Assembly: GCF_030272615.1 (NCBI RefSeq)
Contig: NC_081412.1
Coordinates: 101,309,796-101,373,795 of the forward strand
Reading direction: 5' to 3'
Origin: Cryptomeria japonica
Taxonomy: Eukaryota; Streptophyta; Pinopsida; Cupressales; Cupressaceae
DNA length: 64,000 nucleotides
Under the pieces are notes generated by a model that made no database searches, was not told the origin of the DNA, and saw only the letters and a program-made list of their open reading frames with translations. Within the stretch, counting starts at the first letter, position 1, and every line of letters starts with the position of its first letter. Both the position numbers and the translations under genes were made by a program. Shown piece by piece: positions 1 through 10,710 of this stretch.

Positions 1-423
1 TTGATATGTTGTAGTAAGATGTGGTTGATCTATTGGAGCTATTTTTGGAAGATACTTATACTCAAAATTTTGAAGTGTCTACATTGGTCCTAGTATCAAT
101 TATGTGTTCTAGTATCAGCTATTTTGGTTATGTCAGTTGTATCTTTCTATGTCTCTTGGTTCGGTATCTATGGTGTGCATAGAATCTGTATTCTTGGAGT
201 TTGGAGTTGTTATATTTGGAGTTTTGCATTCATGGGTCAGCTTCTATGGGTCAAGATGACCCCTATCCCATTCTAGTAACTAAGGTATATGCATCGGAGA
301 ATAAATTATGTATAGAGATCTTGTGGAAGTTGACTTGATTATCATGTTTATATTCAAGGCTTTATTAGATAACATGTTGATCTAGACCAACATGTTATCC
401 CAGTGTGTGAGCCTCTCTCTCTC
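1..423. other. Unassigned AT-rich stretch, probably LTR sequence
   Basis: No coding potential is visible. A perfect 10-bp inverted repeat lies at 370-397 (TAACATGTTG, 8-nt loop, CAACATGTTA). Because a copia-type LTR end follows at about 1285-1344, this stretch may be the left part of that LTR (element X0), but I see no terminal TG boundary and no second LTR to prove it. Confidence 0.3.
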
Positions 424-1344
<921 letters not shown>

Positions 1345-1387
1345 TGGTGTCAAAGCTTTGAAACTTCAACATGATATCATAGTGTGG
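1345..1387 (+). other. Degenerate, duplicated primer-binding site of X0
   Basis: TGGTGTCAAAGC at 1345 differs at two positions from TGGTATCAGAGC, the initiator-tRNA-Met primer site of plant copia elements. About 29 bp downstream the junction recurs as CTTCAACATGATATCATAG. The LTR/primer junction therefore looks tandemly duplicated and then mutated. Confidence 0.35.
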
Positions 1388-2722
1388 ATTTGGCAAGCCC
1401 CTTCTTAAGATTTAAGGGTTTCTTTACTTGGAAACGTTGCAGGGTCCCATATTTTATGTTTTGTGGATCTAATTATGACTGAATTTTTTTATCATCGTTA
1501 GGCTAAAATGGAGGTTTCCATTGTGTCTGTGATGTCAAAAAACCTAAGATCGACTATCATTTCGTCAAAATATAAATAGTTGAAAATTTGGGGTCAAATT
1601 GCTGAGGGCACATTTTCAAGGCAAGTTCTGGTGGTAGTTGAAAAATCTGGTTAGTTTGGGGCAAAATGAATGTCACCATCGTGATTAGGAAGCTCGAGAA
1701 CCCTAAATTTTCCTATCAATTTATCAAAATTGGAGATCGAGGAACTCTTTTTAATTTTTTTTCAAAAAGTTTCTATTTTTGAAACATTGCCATTTTTGGA
1801 AAGTTTTCGTTTTCAACATGTTTTTGTTTTAAAAAATTTTCTATTTTTGGAAAGTTTCTATTTTGTAAAATTTATATTTTTGGAAAGTTTCTATTTTTGG
1901 AAAGTTTCTATTTTGTAAAATTTTTCATTTTTGGTTTCCCTTCAAGCCTTCCAAGCCCTAAAGAATAGTCTTCAGTGTTTTGCTCATAACTTAGTTATCT
2001 TGAGTCAAAATCGGGCACACAAGATAGCATTGGAAATCTGGTTCAAAGGGCTATACATTTCTATAGGTTGTTTCATAAGATTCTATATTAATGTTTCGTA
2101 CTAGGCCTCCAAAGTCATCATTTAAGTTTTGTGCTTTTGGGGCCATATCTTGCACATCGAGACTCTATTTTTTGAGTTTCACATATTGTCGAAAAGATCT
2201 CAAAGTCACCTATTCAGATCAGTTATATTTCCCTGATTTTTCTCCAACTTACTTTTATTTAGTCTTTTATGTTTTCACTTCATGGATGATTACTTGGTCA
2301 TTCTAGCTCCTAGAATCTTTGTCTATAGTGGATGGCTTCTCTTGGGTTATCCTATATGTATTTCCAATAATTTTCCTTATTTGGAAATTTTAAGAATCCT
2401 TTTTATACACTCCTTTGCTTGTAGATACACTAAGATTTAAAGTGCCATTCTTATGCATGGTTTTTGACGATTTTGCACATTCTATTGTGCCTTATTTTGT
2501 ACATGCACTGTATTATAAAGTGTCACGAGGAGCTGTGTAGTACCTTTTGTTTTTCCATCACATATTTGTCTGGTTATCATCCCTCCATGACAACATTGAA
2601 TCCCAGTGATTCGTTTTCCATGTGTGTGTGCATTAGTTGCATACCCTTTTTTGTTTGTAGGCACTTTATTGAGCACATTTAGATTCCCTTTATGCACTTT
2701 ATTGTGACACATTATTTCAATG
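1357..2722 (+). mobile_element. X0 internal region, left part
   Basis: This segment has no gag or pol. It resembles the inside of X1. The start codon context at 1666 matches X1 at 3244, the GGAAAGTTT-rich part at 1790-1930 matches about 4340, and 2426-2600 (AAAGTGCCAT, TTGTACATGCACT, GTGCCTT) matches 4560-4700. X1 therefore inserted into a related older copy, and X0 resumes at 5673. A 38-codon frame at 1666-1782 begins MN-x-TI as its X1 counterpart does, but I would not call it a gene. Confidence 0.55.
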
Positions 2723-2727
2723 GATCT

Positions 2728-3110
2728 TGTTAGAGTATTCGGGTATTTACTTGATTAATTAAATAATATTTGTTTAATTATTTAAGTTCCCTTTATCTCT
2801 TTTACACTTAAGCTAACTTTAAGTGCATAATAATTAATTCTTTTATTAATTATTATGTGCAAGCCTAGGGTTTTCCCTTTTAGGGGTTCTTGACCTATTA
2901 CAGGTTGAGTTCTTTCTTTTCATTGTATGAAGAAGGATTATTATTGACAATACATTTTTGGAGATTATTGACCTCTCATCTTTTGGACCATATTTTTCCT
3001 GTGCTTTTGTTCCTTCTGTGATTTGCTTCCTTGCTTCTCCTTGTAATAGGTTTTTTAGCTGGCAGAGATCATTTGGGCTCTTGTGGTGTTGTATTTTCTC
3101 AACACCAACA
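2728..3110 (+). repeat. X1 left LTR
   Basis: It begins TGTTAGAGTATT and ends CAACACCAACA. Like the right LTR it carries an AT-rich core, a CCTAGGGTTTT segment and a CTTCCTTGCTTCTCCTTGTA segment. Confidence 0.88.
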
Positions 3111-3122
3111 TGGTATCAGAGC
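3111..3122 (+). other. X1 primer-binding site
   Basis: TGGTATCAGAGC directly abuts the LTR. It is complementary to the 3' end of initiator tRNA-Met, the primer used by most plant Ty1/copia elements. Confidence 0.85.
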
Positions 3123-3529
3123 GTCAGATCTGCAGGTACCTGTTCTTGTTTTGAGAATTTTTCTATTGGGAGCAGATCTAGGGTTTTAGAAGTTTTTTTA
3201 TGTACTTAGGGGTTGGCCTTTTTTCTGAGCACTTTGTGCCTAAATGAACCTTACCATCATGCTCATAAGGCCCGAAAACCCCTATAGTCATATAAAATTT
3301 GACTTATTTTGGTTCATGAGCCTCTGGGAGTATTTGTTTTCTCCATATCCAAGCTATACAGCCCTGGCATGTAGTTCAAGAAAAAAAATTAAAAAAAAAA
3401 TGCCTTTTTATGGCATGCAGGCCGAAATTTGAGTTTTTTGTAAAAAAAATAAATAAAAAATAAACCTAAAACGCGATTGTTTTTTTACAAAAAAATTTTT
3501 TTAAAAAAAAATTATTTTTTGGGGGGCTT

Positions 3530-3554
3530 CCCATGGTACGCAGGGTACCATGGG
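3530..3554. other. Perfect hairpin at the AT/GC switch inside X1
   Basis: CCCATGGTAC and GTACCATGGG form a perfect 10-bp inverted repeat around a 5-nt loop. It follows a run of A and T homopolymers (3380-3520) and stands at the entrance to the GC-rich domain. Confidence 0.8.
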
Positions 3555-3589
3555 CCCCCTAACACCTTGTAAGTCTGCTGCAGTTTTTC

Positions 3590-4110
3590 CTAGGCCTTGG
3601 GCCCCGTGCCACCATCTGGCCTCACCTTTTGGCCCCCGTCGGCCCTCTGGCCCCCGCCCCTGCCAGCCTCCGGCTCCCTACCAGCCCTAACACCCAGCCA
3701 CCGCCGGCCCTCTGCTCGCTACTGCCTCCTAGCCCATGCCGCCCAGCTCTCCCCGACAGTCCAACTACTCCCCAACCTCCACTGCCTATAGCACCACCCT
3801 AGCCTATGTCTCCCAGTAGCTCCCCGATGGCTCAACAGCTCCCTAGCCAATGCCGCTCAGCAGCTCCTCCGACTAGCACATCCCAGTAGCTCCCCGGTGG
3901 CCCCACTACTCCGACCACCGCCTGACCCTGCAACCGCCGCCCACCGGAAACCACTGCCCAACCCACCGGCTACCCTGGCTCCACCAACCTGCCATCGGGA
4001 AACAGCCAGCCATCAAAGCTCCACCTGGTCGCCACTAGAGCGCCACCATCCTGCCACCAGTGCGTCGCTCACTGGCCACCTCCGCTTGCCAGAGCCACTA
4101 TTCTACCTTT
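3590..4110 (+). other. GC-rich, proline-codon-rich domain inside X1
   Basis: About 500 bp of GC-rich, mostly C-rich sequence with many CCA, CCG and GCC triplets sits in an otherwise AT-rich element. X0 shows no counterpart. Short frames at 3597-3791 and 3897-4187 encode Pro/Ala/Ser/Thr-rich peptides. That follows from composition in several frames, so translation is unproven. It could be captured sequence. Confidence 0.6.
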
Positions 4111-4187
4111 TTTATCTCTTTCCCGGGGGGGGTTGGTTTTTTGGCCTTATCTTGGGCATACAGAGTTGTTTTTTTGAAAATGAATAG
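3897..4187 (+). CDS. Doubtful Pro-rich peptide, 96 aa
   Basis: The frame opens with ATG inside the GC-rich domain and encodes a Pro/Ala/Thr/His-rich chain of no recognisable family, ending in a hydrophobic stretch. A frame of this length is expected by chance in such GC-rich DNA. Its only support is its position inside a complete non-autonomous element. Confidence 0.12.
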   Translation: MAPLLRPPPDPATAAHRKPLPNPPATLAPPTCHRETASHQSSTWSPLERHHPATSASLTGHLRLPEPLFYLFYLFPGGGWFFGLILGIQSCFFENE

Positions 4188-5293
4188 GCGTCAGAAAGCT
4201 GCTTCCGAGTCGGACCTCGTCATGTTGGTAATTTTTTCCAATTTTTCTGTTTGACTATGTTTTTTTCCAATCAAAGTGGGGTCTTATTTTTGCACTCTGG
4301 GAGACATAGAATGAGCATCTGACCTCTATTTTTTGAAAAGTTTATATTTTTGGAAAGTGTGTACTGTGTACTTTCCATCCATCTAAATTTTATTTCTAGA
4401 TTCTACTCCATGCATATTTTATTCAATTTTTTTCTTTTCAGCACTCTAGTGGATATCGTGATTGTTTCAGGTCCTGGGATCTCTTCTCTAAGTAGGATGT
4501 CTCTATTTTTGGTTCATGTTTCTATTTCCAGTCTTCTTATCATTGTAGATTGTATTTATGCAAATGCACTAAGATAAAGTGCCATCATGCATTGTTTACT
4601 TGGGATCTTGCACATCTTGTGCCTTGTTGTACATGCACTACTTATAAAGTGCCACGAGGGGGTTGATGTTTGCCTTGTTTGCCATCTACCTTTGTCCAAT
4701 GAATGCTCCTTAATGACATTCACCTCATGATGTGTGTCAAGTGAGTGTTCCTTCCATGACACCATGTACTTTCCTCAACACCTTTGATGTTCCTGGTTCT
4801 TTGTCATGCAATTCTTCTTGGCTATTCTTTTCAGTGTTCCTGTCCCTCTCCCACTTCTGCATTATGGGGAGGTTTGTCCTGTTGGTTCTAATGCTTCAAT
4901 GGTTCGATTGATCGACTCTTTAGGCTTTGGTATTTTCATGCCATTTGTATCTTCGAGATCAGTGTTTGCCTTGTTTGCCTTCTAATTCGATTAGTGTCAT
5001 TTGAGAGCACTCATACAGATCATAGTCTTCTCTACTTGGTCATGTTCTATTTTAGTGGAGGTTCTTCAGATCAGTAGTTATTCTTCGACAGAGTTTGTAG
5101 GTTCTTCATGATTCAGTGGTGTTCTTTTTCATCTCTTTTTGGAGTAGAGTTTTTTTCCCACGTGGTTTTCTCTATTTCTCCAGTTCATAGAGATTTCATT
5201 GTATTTGGGTACCTGATCTGGCCTTGTTGTCGGGACCCATCTTTATTGCTTTCAGTAGTTGTTCTAGGTTTTAGCTTCTCCCTAAGTCTAGCT

Positions 5294-5303
5294 TAAGGGG
5301 GGG
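5294..5303 (+). other. X1 polypurine tract
   Basis: TAAGGGGGGG ends exactly at the right LTR and would prime plus-strand DNA synthesis. Confidence 0.8.
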
Positions 5304-5672
5304 TGTTAGAGTATTTGGGTATTTACTTGATTAATTAAACAATATTTGTTTAATTATTTAAGTTCCCTTTATCTCTTTTACACTTAAGCTAACATTAGGA
5401 GCATATTAATTAATTATTTTATTAATTATTATGTGCAAGCCTAGGGTTTTCCCTTTTTAGGGTTTATTGACCTATTAGAGGTTAATTTTTTTCATTGTAT
5501 TATCTTTTCACAATACATTTTTGGTGAATTGGAGCTCTCATCTTTTGAGATTATTTTTCCTGTGTTTTGTGTGTTCTTCAGATTATGGCTTCCTTGCTTC
5601 TCCTTGTAACAGGTTATTTGGCTTATAGAAGATCTGTAGGCTATTGTGGGGTTGTATTTCTCAACTCCAATA
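5304..5672 (+). repeat. X1 right LTR
   Basis: It begins TGTTAGAGTATT like the left LTR. The terminal CA has mutated to TA (ends CTCCAATA). The second GATCT of the target duplication follows at 5673-5677. Confidence 0.88.
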
Positions 5673-6092
5673 GATCTATCATGCCTCTCCTTTATCAAAA
5701 TTATGGGGGGATTTCTACTATTGGCATTTAATTCTTCCTTGGTTTTGTATTCCACTCTTGTGAAGGCAACCTTCCATCTTTAGTTAATAAATGTTCTTTA
5801 GACTATTGACACCTCTATTTTTGACTAGAAATTTACTCTTGCAGGTTTGAGTAATGTCATTGGGGCTACTCATGCAAATTCATGTGTCATCTATATCTTT
5901 GATTGACAAATGTTTATTCCTTTGTTCGCCATTCGATTTTTCAAGTAGTTTCATTGGGGGCACTCATGTAGATTGTTGTCTTCTTGATCTTGATCATCAG
6001 TTTACTTTCAGAGGAGGTTCTTGATTCAACACTATAGAAATCATAATTTGATAGTTGTTTGCAACTTCTTTGTGCTTCAAGGATGTTCTTCA
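5673..6092 (+). mobile_element. X0 internal region, right part
   Basis: After the second GATCT the host element X0 resumes. The stretch 5810-6040 (GTCATTGGGG-CACTCATG, TGGTCTTC-like and GGAGGTTCTT segments) aligns with 4980-5110 inside X1, which supports common ancestry. It is then cut by the LTR of element A at 6093. No coding potential is seen. Confidence 0.5.
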
Positions 6093-7272
6093 TGTTGGCC
6101 ATTTGGAGGAATTGATTATGTGTTGCATTGATGTTTTGTCATTGATGGCAACACTAGCTATTTGGATGCTTTACTGACACCTTCTGGTTGGTTTGGATCC
6201 GACATGATCTGGTAGACTCTAGTACGGTTTGGTTATAGAATTACCTTATTCATGATACTCATGTTCATATTTAGCTAGTTGGTTTTGGTCTTGTGATCGG
6301 ATGCTATCCTGTTTGCTTGGAAAATTCACTTATGGTTCTGACGAGGGTTTTACCGGTAGAGATTTTGATGAAGATCTTTGGTGAAATGCATAAGTGGTGT
6401 TGGTGCAGCTTTTGGTGGAGTTTCAAGATGCTGATGGTGATCATGTTCAAGACTTGGCAGATGGAGATCATTTCTGTAGTGTGTGGATCTATACTGGGTC
6501 CTGATTGATCTAGGTTATGGATCGGCTTTAATGTAACGTGTTGATTGGACCTCTCGATGTGTTTCCAGAAAGTCTTATGTGTTGGATATTATTTGTTTGG
6601 TCTAAGGATGACATGGTTTGTAATTATGTAATTGATTTATTATCTAGTGGCCAACCTGATTGTTTATGGTTGAGGGTTTGTATATATAGATGTAAGATCT
6701 CATTGTAGATCATATATGGTAGAGATCAAGGGATATGGATATGTAATGTGCGAATAATGTAATGTCATTTAGGTAGAGGATTTGGTCGATCATTGGTTTT
6801 ATGTAAGAGGATTTAGTCCTTTGGTATTGAGCTTAACCAAAACTGTACTCAGGCATAGGAGATGTTATCTCTTGCAGTTCAACACGTCTCTGGATTGTAG
6901 TCTGAATTTCTATGTAGTCAATGAGGCTCCTTTTGTGATGAGTAGTGCACACTAGGTTGTTGGCCTTCCTGCAATGTAGGCCCCTCAATTGTAATTCACA
7001 TACTTACTATAGAAGTATTAACTGACTGTGGGTAGGCTTCCCACTGTGGTTTTTCCCTTTACCGAGTTTCCACATATAAATCTTGGTGTCATGTGGATGG
7101 TATTTATTCTATGATTATTGTTTATAGTTAATTGGTTTAACTGCTATTCCGTTCCGGTATTAATTTTTTGGGTTTTGGTATTAAATTTTTAATTGCTAAT
7201 AGTTCCGGTAATCTGTGATAATTGATTCACCCCCCCTCTCAGTTGTATTCCAGTTATTTGAACTGTCTAACA
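6093..7272 (+). repeat. 5' LTR of A
   Basis: It starts TGTTGGCCATTTGG and ends GTCTAACA. Inside are the TTTTGTCATTGATGGCAAC motif near the start (shared with other copia LTRs here), a TATA box at about 6681 and GATTCACCCCCCC about 50 bp before the end. Confidence 0.85.
6681..6690 (+). promoter_or_regulatory. TATA box in the LTR of A
   Basis: TATATATAGA lies about 590 bp into the LTR, where the U3 promoter is expected. Confidence 0.5.
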
Positions 7273-7274
7273 AT

Positions 7275-7286
7275 TGGTATCAGAGT
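7275..7286 (+). other. Primer-binding site of A
   Basis: TGGTATCAGAGT, one mismatch from the initiator-tRNA-Met site, follows the LTR after a 2-nt spacer, as in D and C. Confidence 0.82.
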
Positions 7287-7330
7287 TTTGGTCCTCTCTG
7301 TAGAAACCTTAACCACTTGAGGAAGATCCT

Positions 7331-8437
7331 ATGGCAACTAAAAATTCAAGTTCATCCAGTTTATCTGGAGCTATCTTTCAGAGAGATATTCCTAGGCTTG
7401 ATGGAACAAATTACACAGTATGGAAGATTCGGATGGAGACTCATCTGAGATGTCTTTGCAAGGAGATTTGGGAGATCACACAGGATGGTGTCACACCTTA
7501 TAATCCAATGTCTGGCAATCCTCCTCTAGAAAACCTGGATAAGGAGTTTGAGAATGATTGTAGAGAAAGAGAATCCCTCTTGTGTGCACTTTCTGATCAA
7601 CAAATAAAGAGATTAATTGACAAATCGTTTGGAAAGGCTATATGGGATAAGTTGGAGACTCTTAATGAAGGTGACCCTATAGTGAAGACTGCTAAACTTG
7701 ATGGTTACTAGGTGAGATATGAAAACCTGAAGATGGAAGAAGATGAAAGGATTACTGCATTCATGGAAATGATAAATGAGATTGTTATGGGAATTCAATG
7801 TTGTGGTGGAACTCTAAGCGAAGATGAAATTATTTCTAAAGTTCTGAGAGCCCTACCACCTCCTTACAAGATGAAGGCTACTTCTATTAATGAGTTGAGA
7901 ACAATGGCTAATACATCTGTCAACAGAGATACCTTGGTTGGGAAATTATCTTCTTTTGAGCTTGAAGAATTTGGACCTTCTGGAGCTGTGAAGATTAAAC
8001 CTTCTTTTCATGCATCTACATCAACAACCGGTAAGCAAAATTGGAAAGCTTTATATGCAAAGTAATTGGAAGATATGAAGAGAGAAGATGACGAGTTTCA
8101 GAAACTTGAAGCACTATTTGCTAGAAGAGTACCTAAAGGACCAGTAGGAAGTAAGTATGAAGGAAAAGCACCTTTTAAATGTTTTGCATGTAATAAGATT
8201 GGTCATTTTGCATCTAGATGCCCTGAAAGGATTTTAAGATTTGAAGAAAGAGTTAGAAGATCATTTAAGCTTAACCCTAGATATTATAACAAGTATAAGT
8301 ATAGGAAAAACAAAGATAAATCATGCTACATAGCGGATGAGGAAGACATTACTGATTCTGATGATGAATTGACAGAAGACTCTGCTAGTGGTTACGACAA
8401 TGGGAAGGAATGGGTGTTCCTAGCTATCAAGGAAAAT
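7331..8437 (+). pseudogene. gag of element A (copia Gag with zinc knuckle), broken
   Basis: Gag packages the element RNA in cytoplasmic particles. ATG at 7331 is the first start after the primer site, in the same relative place as in B and C. The N-terminal part has the copia Gag signature (LDGTNYTVWK, then the WDKLETLNEGD region), and a CCHC knuckle (CFACNKIGHFASRC) lies near 8190. One frame is kept throughout but is interrupted by TAG at 7709-7711 and TAA at 8063-8065. C has arginine codons near both places. The frame then runs into a deletion junction near 8437. Confidence 0.85.
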
Positions 8438-10710
8438 TCACATCTGGTGAGCTTAATAATTTTTGTGAGAAGCATGGTATAAGGAGACAATTTTCTGCTC
8501 CTTGGACACCTCGGCAGAATGGAGTTGTGGAAAGGAAGAACAAAACTATCTTGGATGCTGCTAGAACAATGATAATGGAAGCTAGTCTAACTCATATCTA
8601 CTAGAGAGAAGCAATGAGCACAACAGTTTATACATTCAACAGAGTACATATCAAAGGAGAAACCAGTAAGACACCTTATGAATTATGGCTCGGCAATACA
8701 CCTATAGTTAAGTATTTTAGAATATTTGGTAGTAAATGTTATATCAGGGGAGATGATATCATTGATAAATTTGATCCTAGATGTGATTAAGGAATATTTA
8801 TCACTTATTCTAATGAAAGCAAGGAGTATAGATAATATAACAAGAGATTGCATAGAGTTGTGGAGAGTGCTAATGTCAAAGTGGATGAGTTGAATAGAGG
8901 TCAAATTAGAGTTTATGACAAGGAACCAGAAGTGAAAATGATTATATCTGCACCGGTAGCACCTTTACCAGAACAAAGTGTTGAACCAGTTACTCCGACA
9001 GTATCAAAAAATTCTACAGTAACTGAAGATCAGGAAAGAGGAACAGAGAGTTAGAGGACTCCTAGGTATGTGAGATTGAATCCTTCAGAAGATCAGATCA
9101 TTGGAGATAAGAACAATGGAGTAATAACAAGAAGAAGACTGGCAACTAATGAGGTATGCTTAATTTCACAAATTGAATCAGTATTAGTAATTGAGGCATG
9201 TAAAGATGAATATTGGTTGAAATCTATGGAAGAAGAATTAGATCAGATTGAGAAAAATAACACATGGACTTTTGGTTCCCCGTCTTAAAAATAAGAATGT
9301 TATTGGAACTAAATGGGTTTTTAGGAATAAATTGAATGAGGATGGTCAAGTTATAAGAAATAAAGCTAGATTGGTTTGTAAAGGATATTCTCAGAAGGAA
9401 AGAATTGGTTATGGAGAGACTTTTGCACCTCTAGGTAGGATTGAAGTTGCAAGATTATTTATTGCCTATGTTGCTTATAAAAACTACAAGGTTTATCAAA
9501 TGGATGTTAAATGTGCATTTTTGAATGGGGATCTTAATGAGGAAGTTTATATTGAGCAACCTGATGGTTTTTCACTATCATATGATATAAACATGGTTTG
9601 TAAGTTAGGGAAAGCTTTATATGGATTGAAACAAGCACCTAGAGATTGGTATGCAAGGTTGGATAAATATCTTTTGAAGCTTGGTTTTACTAAGGGTAAT
9701 GCTGACAATAATTTATATTATAAAATAACTGATGATGATATACTAATTATTGAAGTATTTGTTGATGACATTATTTTTGGAGGTGAAGATAAGTTATGCA
9801 TATACTTTTCTAAGAATATGGAGAAAGAGTTTGAGATGTCTATGATTGGAGAGATGAAGATTTTCTTAGGTTTGCAGATTACTCAGACTAACAAAGGTAT
9901 TTTCAACTGTCAAACTAAGTATGCTAAGGAATTGTTGAAGAAATTGGGTATGGGAGATTGTAAACCAGTAAGTACTCCTATGGTTACAAGTGAGAAATTG
10001 ACAAGAAAAGATGTTTCTGTACCGGTAAATCCTACAAGATACAAATCTATGATTGGAGGCCTGCTTTATTTGACTCAGACTAGGCTTGGCATAATGAATG
10101 TTGTTTGCATTGTTTCAAGATTTCAGAGTGACCCTAGAGAAAATCATGAGAGTGCGATGAAAAGGATTTTTAGATACCTAAAAGGTACATCAGATTATGG
10201 TTTGTGGTACCCTAAGAAAGATGACTTTACTTTATGTGCATATATAGATGTTGATTGGGCTAGAGATGTTGATGACCGGAAAAGTACTTCCGGTGGAGCT
10301 TTCTTTCTTGGAAAGAAGTTAGTTTCATGGATCAACAAGACACAATCATGTACTTCTTTATCTACTGCTGAAGCTGAGTATGTTGTTGCTGCTACTAACT
10401 ATACACAAGTTTATGGATGAAGCAAATGTTGAAGGATATAAAGGTGGATTGTAATGCACCGGTAGTTATTCACTGTGATAACTTTGTTGCTATTGATATA
10501 TCAAATAATCCTGTATTTTATTCTAAGACAAATTAGATATCTATCAAGAACAACTTTTTGAAGGAAAAGGGGGAAGAAAATAAAGTTAGATTTCTTTATG
10601 TGAACACTAAAGAGAAAATTGTAGATATCTTCACTAAACCTTTGCCTAAGGAATTGATTGAGTACCTTAGAGACAGACTAGGGGTTTCTACCCCTTTGGT
10701 AGAGACTTGA
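8438..10710 (+). pseudogene. pol of element A: integrase C-half, reverse transcriptase, RNase H
   Basis: The protease and the first half of integrase are missing. The sequence resumes in the integrase core at the second catalytic region and shows the QNGVVERKN motif with the third acidic residue. Stops follow at about 8602, 8788 and 9052, and a frameshift near 9270. The reverse transcriptase is long and open (9248-10420), with [30 protein letters not shown] and FVDDIIFGG (the usual YVDD is FVDD). RNase H has STAEAEY, but its first DADW-type motif reads DVDW. Another frameshift follows 10417, and the tail IVDIFTKPLP is copia-typical. Confidence 0.88.

Larger units (their letters stand above)
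2728..5672 (+). mobile_element. X1: complete non-autonomous LTR retrotransposon
   Basis: It has two related LTRs (2728-3110 and 5304-5672), a TGGTATCAGAGC primer site immediately after the left LTR, a TAAGGGGGGG polypurine tract immediately before the right LTR, and a perfect GATCT target duplication (2723-2727 and 5673-5677). The internal 2.2 kb contains no recognisable gag, protease, integrase or reverse transcriptase, so another element must supply the enzymes. The LTRs differ by many substitutions and small indels, so the insertion is old. This is the LARD/TRIM type of non-autonomous element. Confidence 0.9.
6093..10710 (+). mobile_element. A: Ty1/copia retrotransposon, lacking its 3' LTR
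   Basis: The order is LTR, initiator-Met primer site, gag, integrase remnant, reverse transcriptase and RNase H, as in Ty1/copia. The coding part ends with a TGA at 10708-10710. No polypurine tract or 3' LTR follows, so the 3' end was deleted or displaced. The element also carries an internal deletion at about 8437 and several stops, so it cannot move by itself. Confidence 0.88.
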
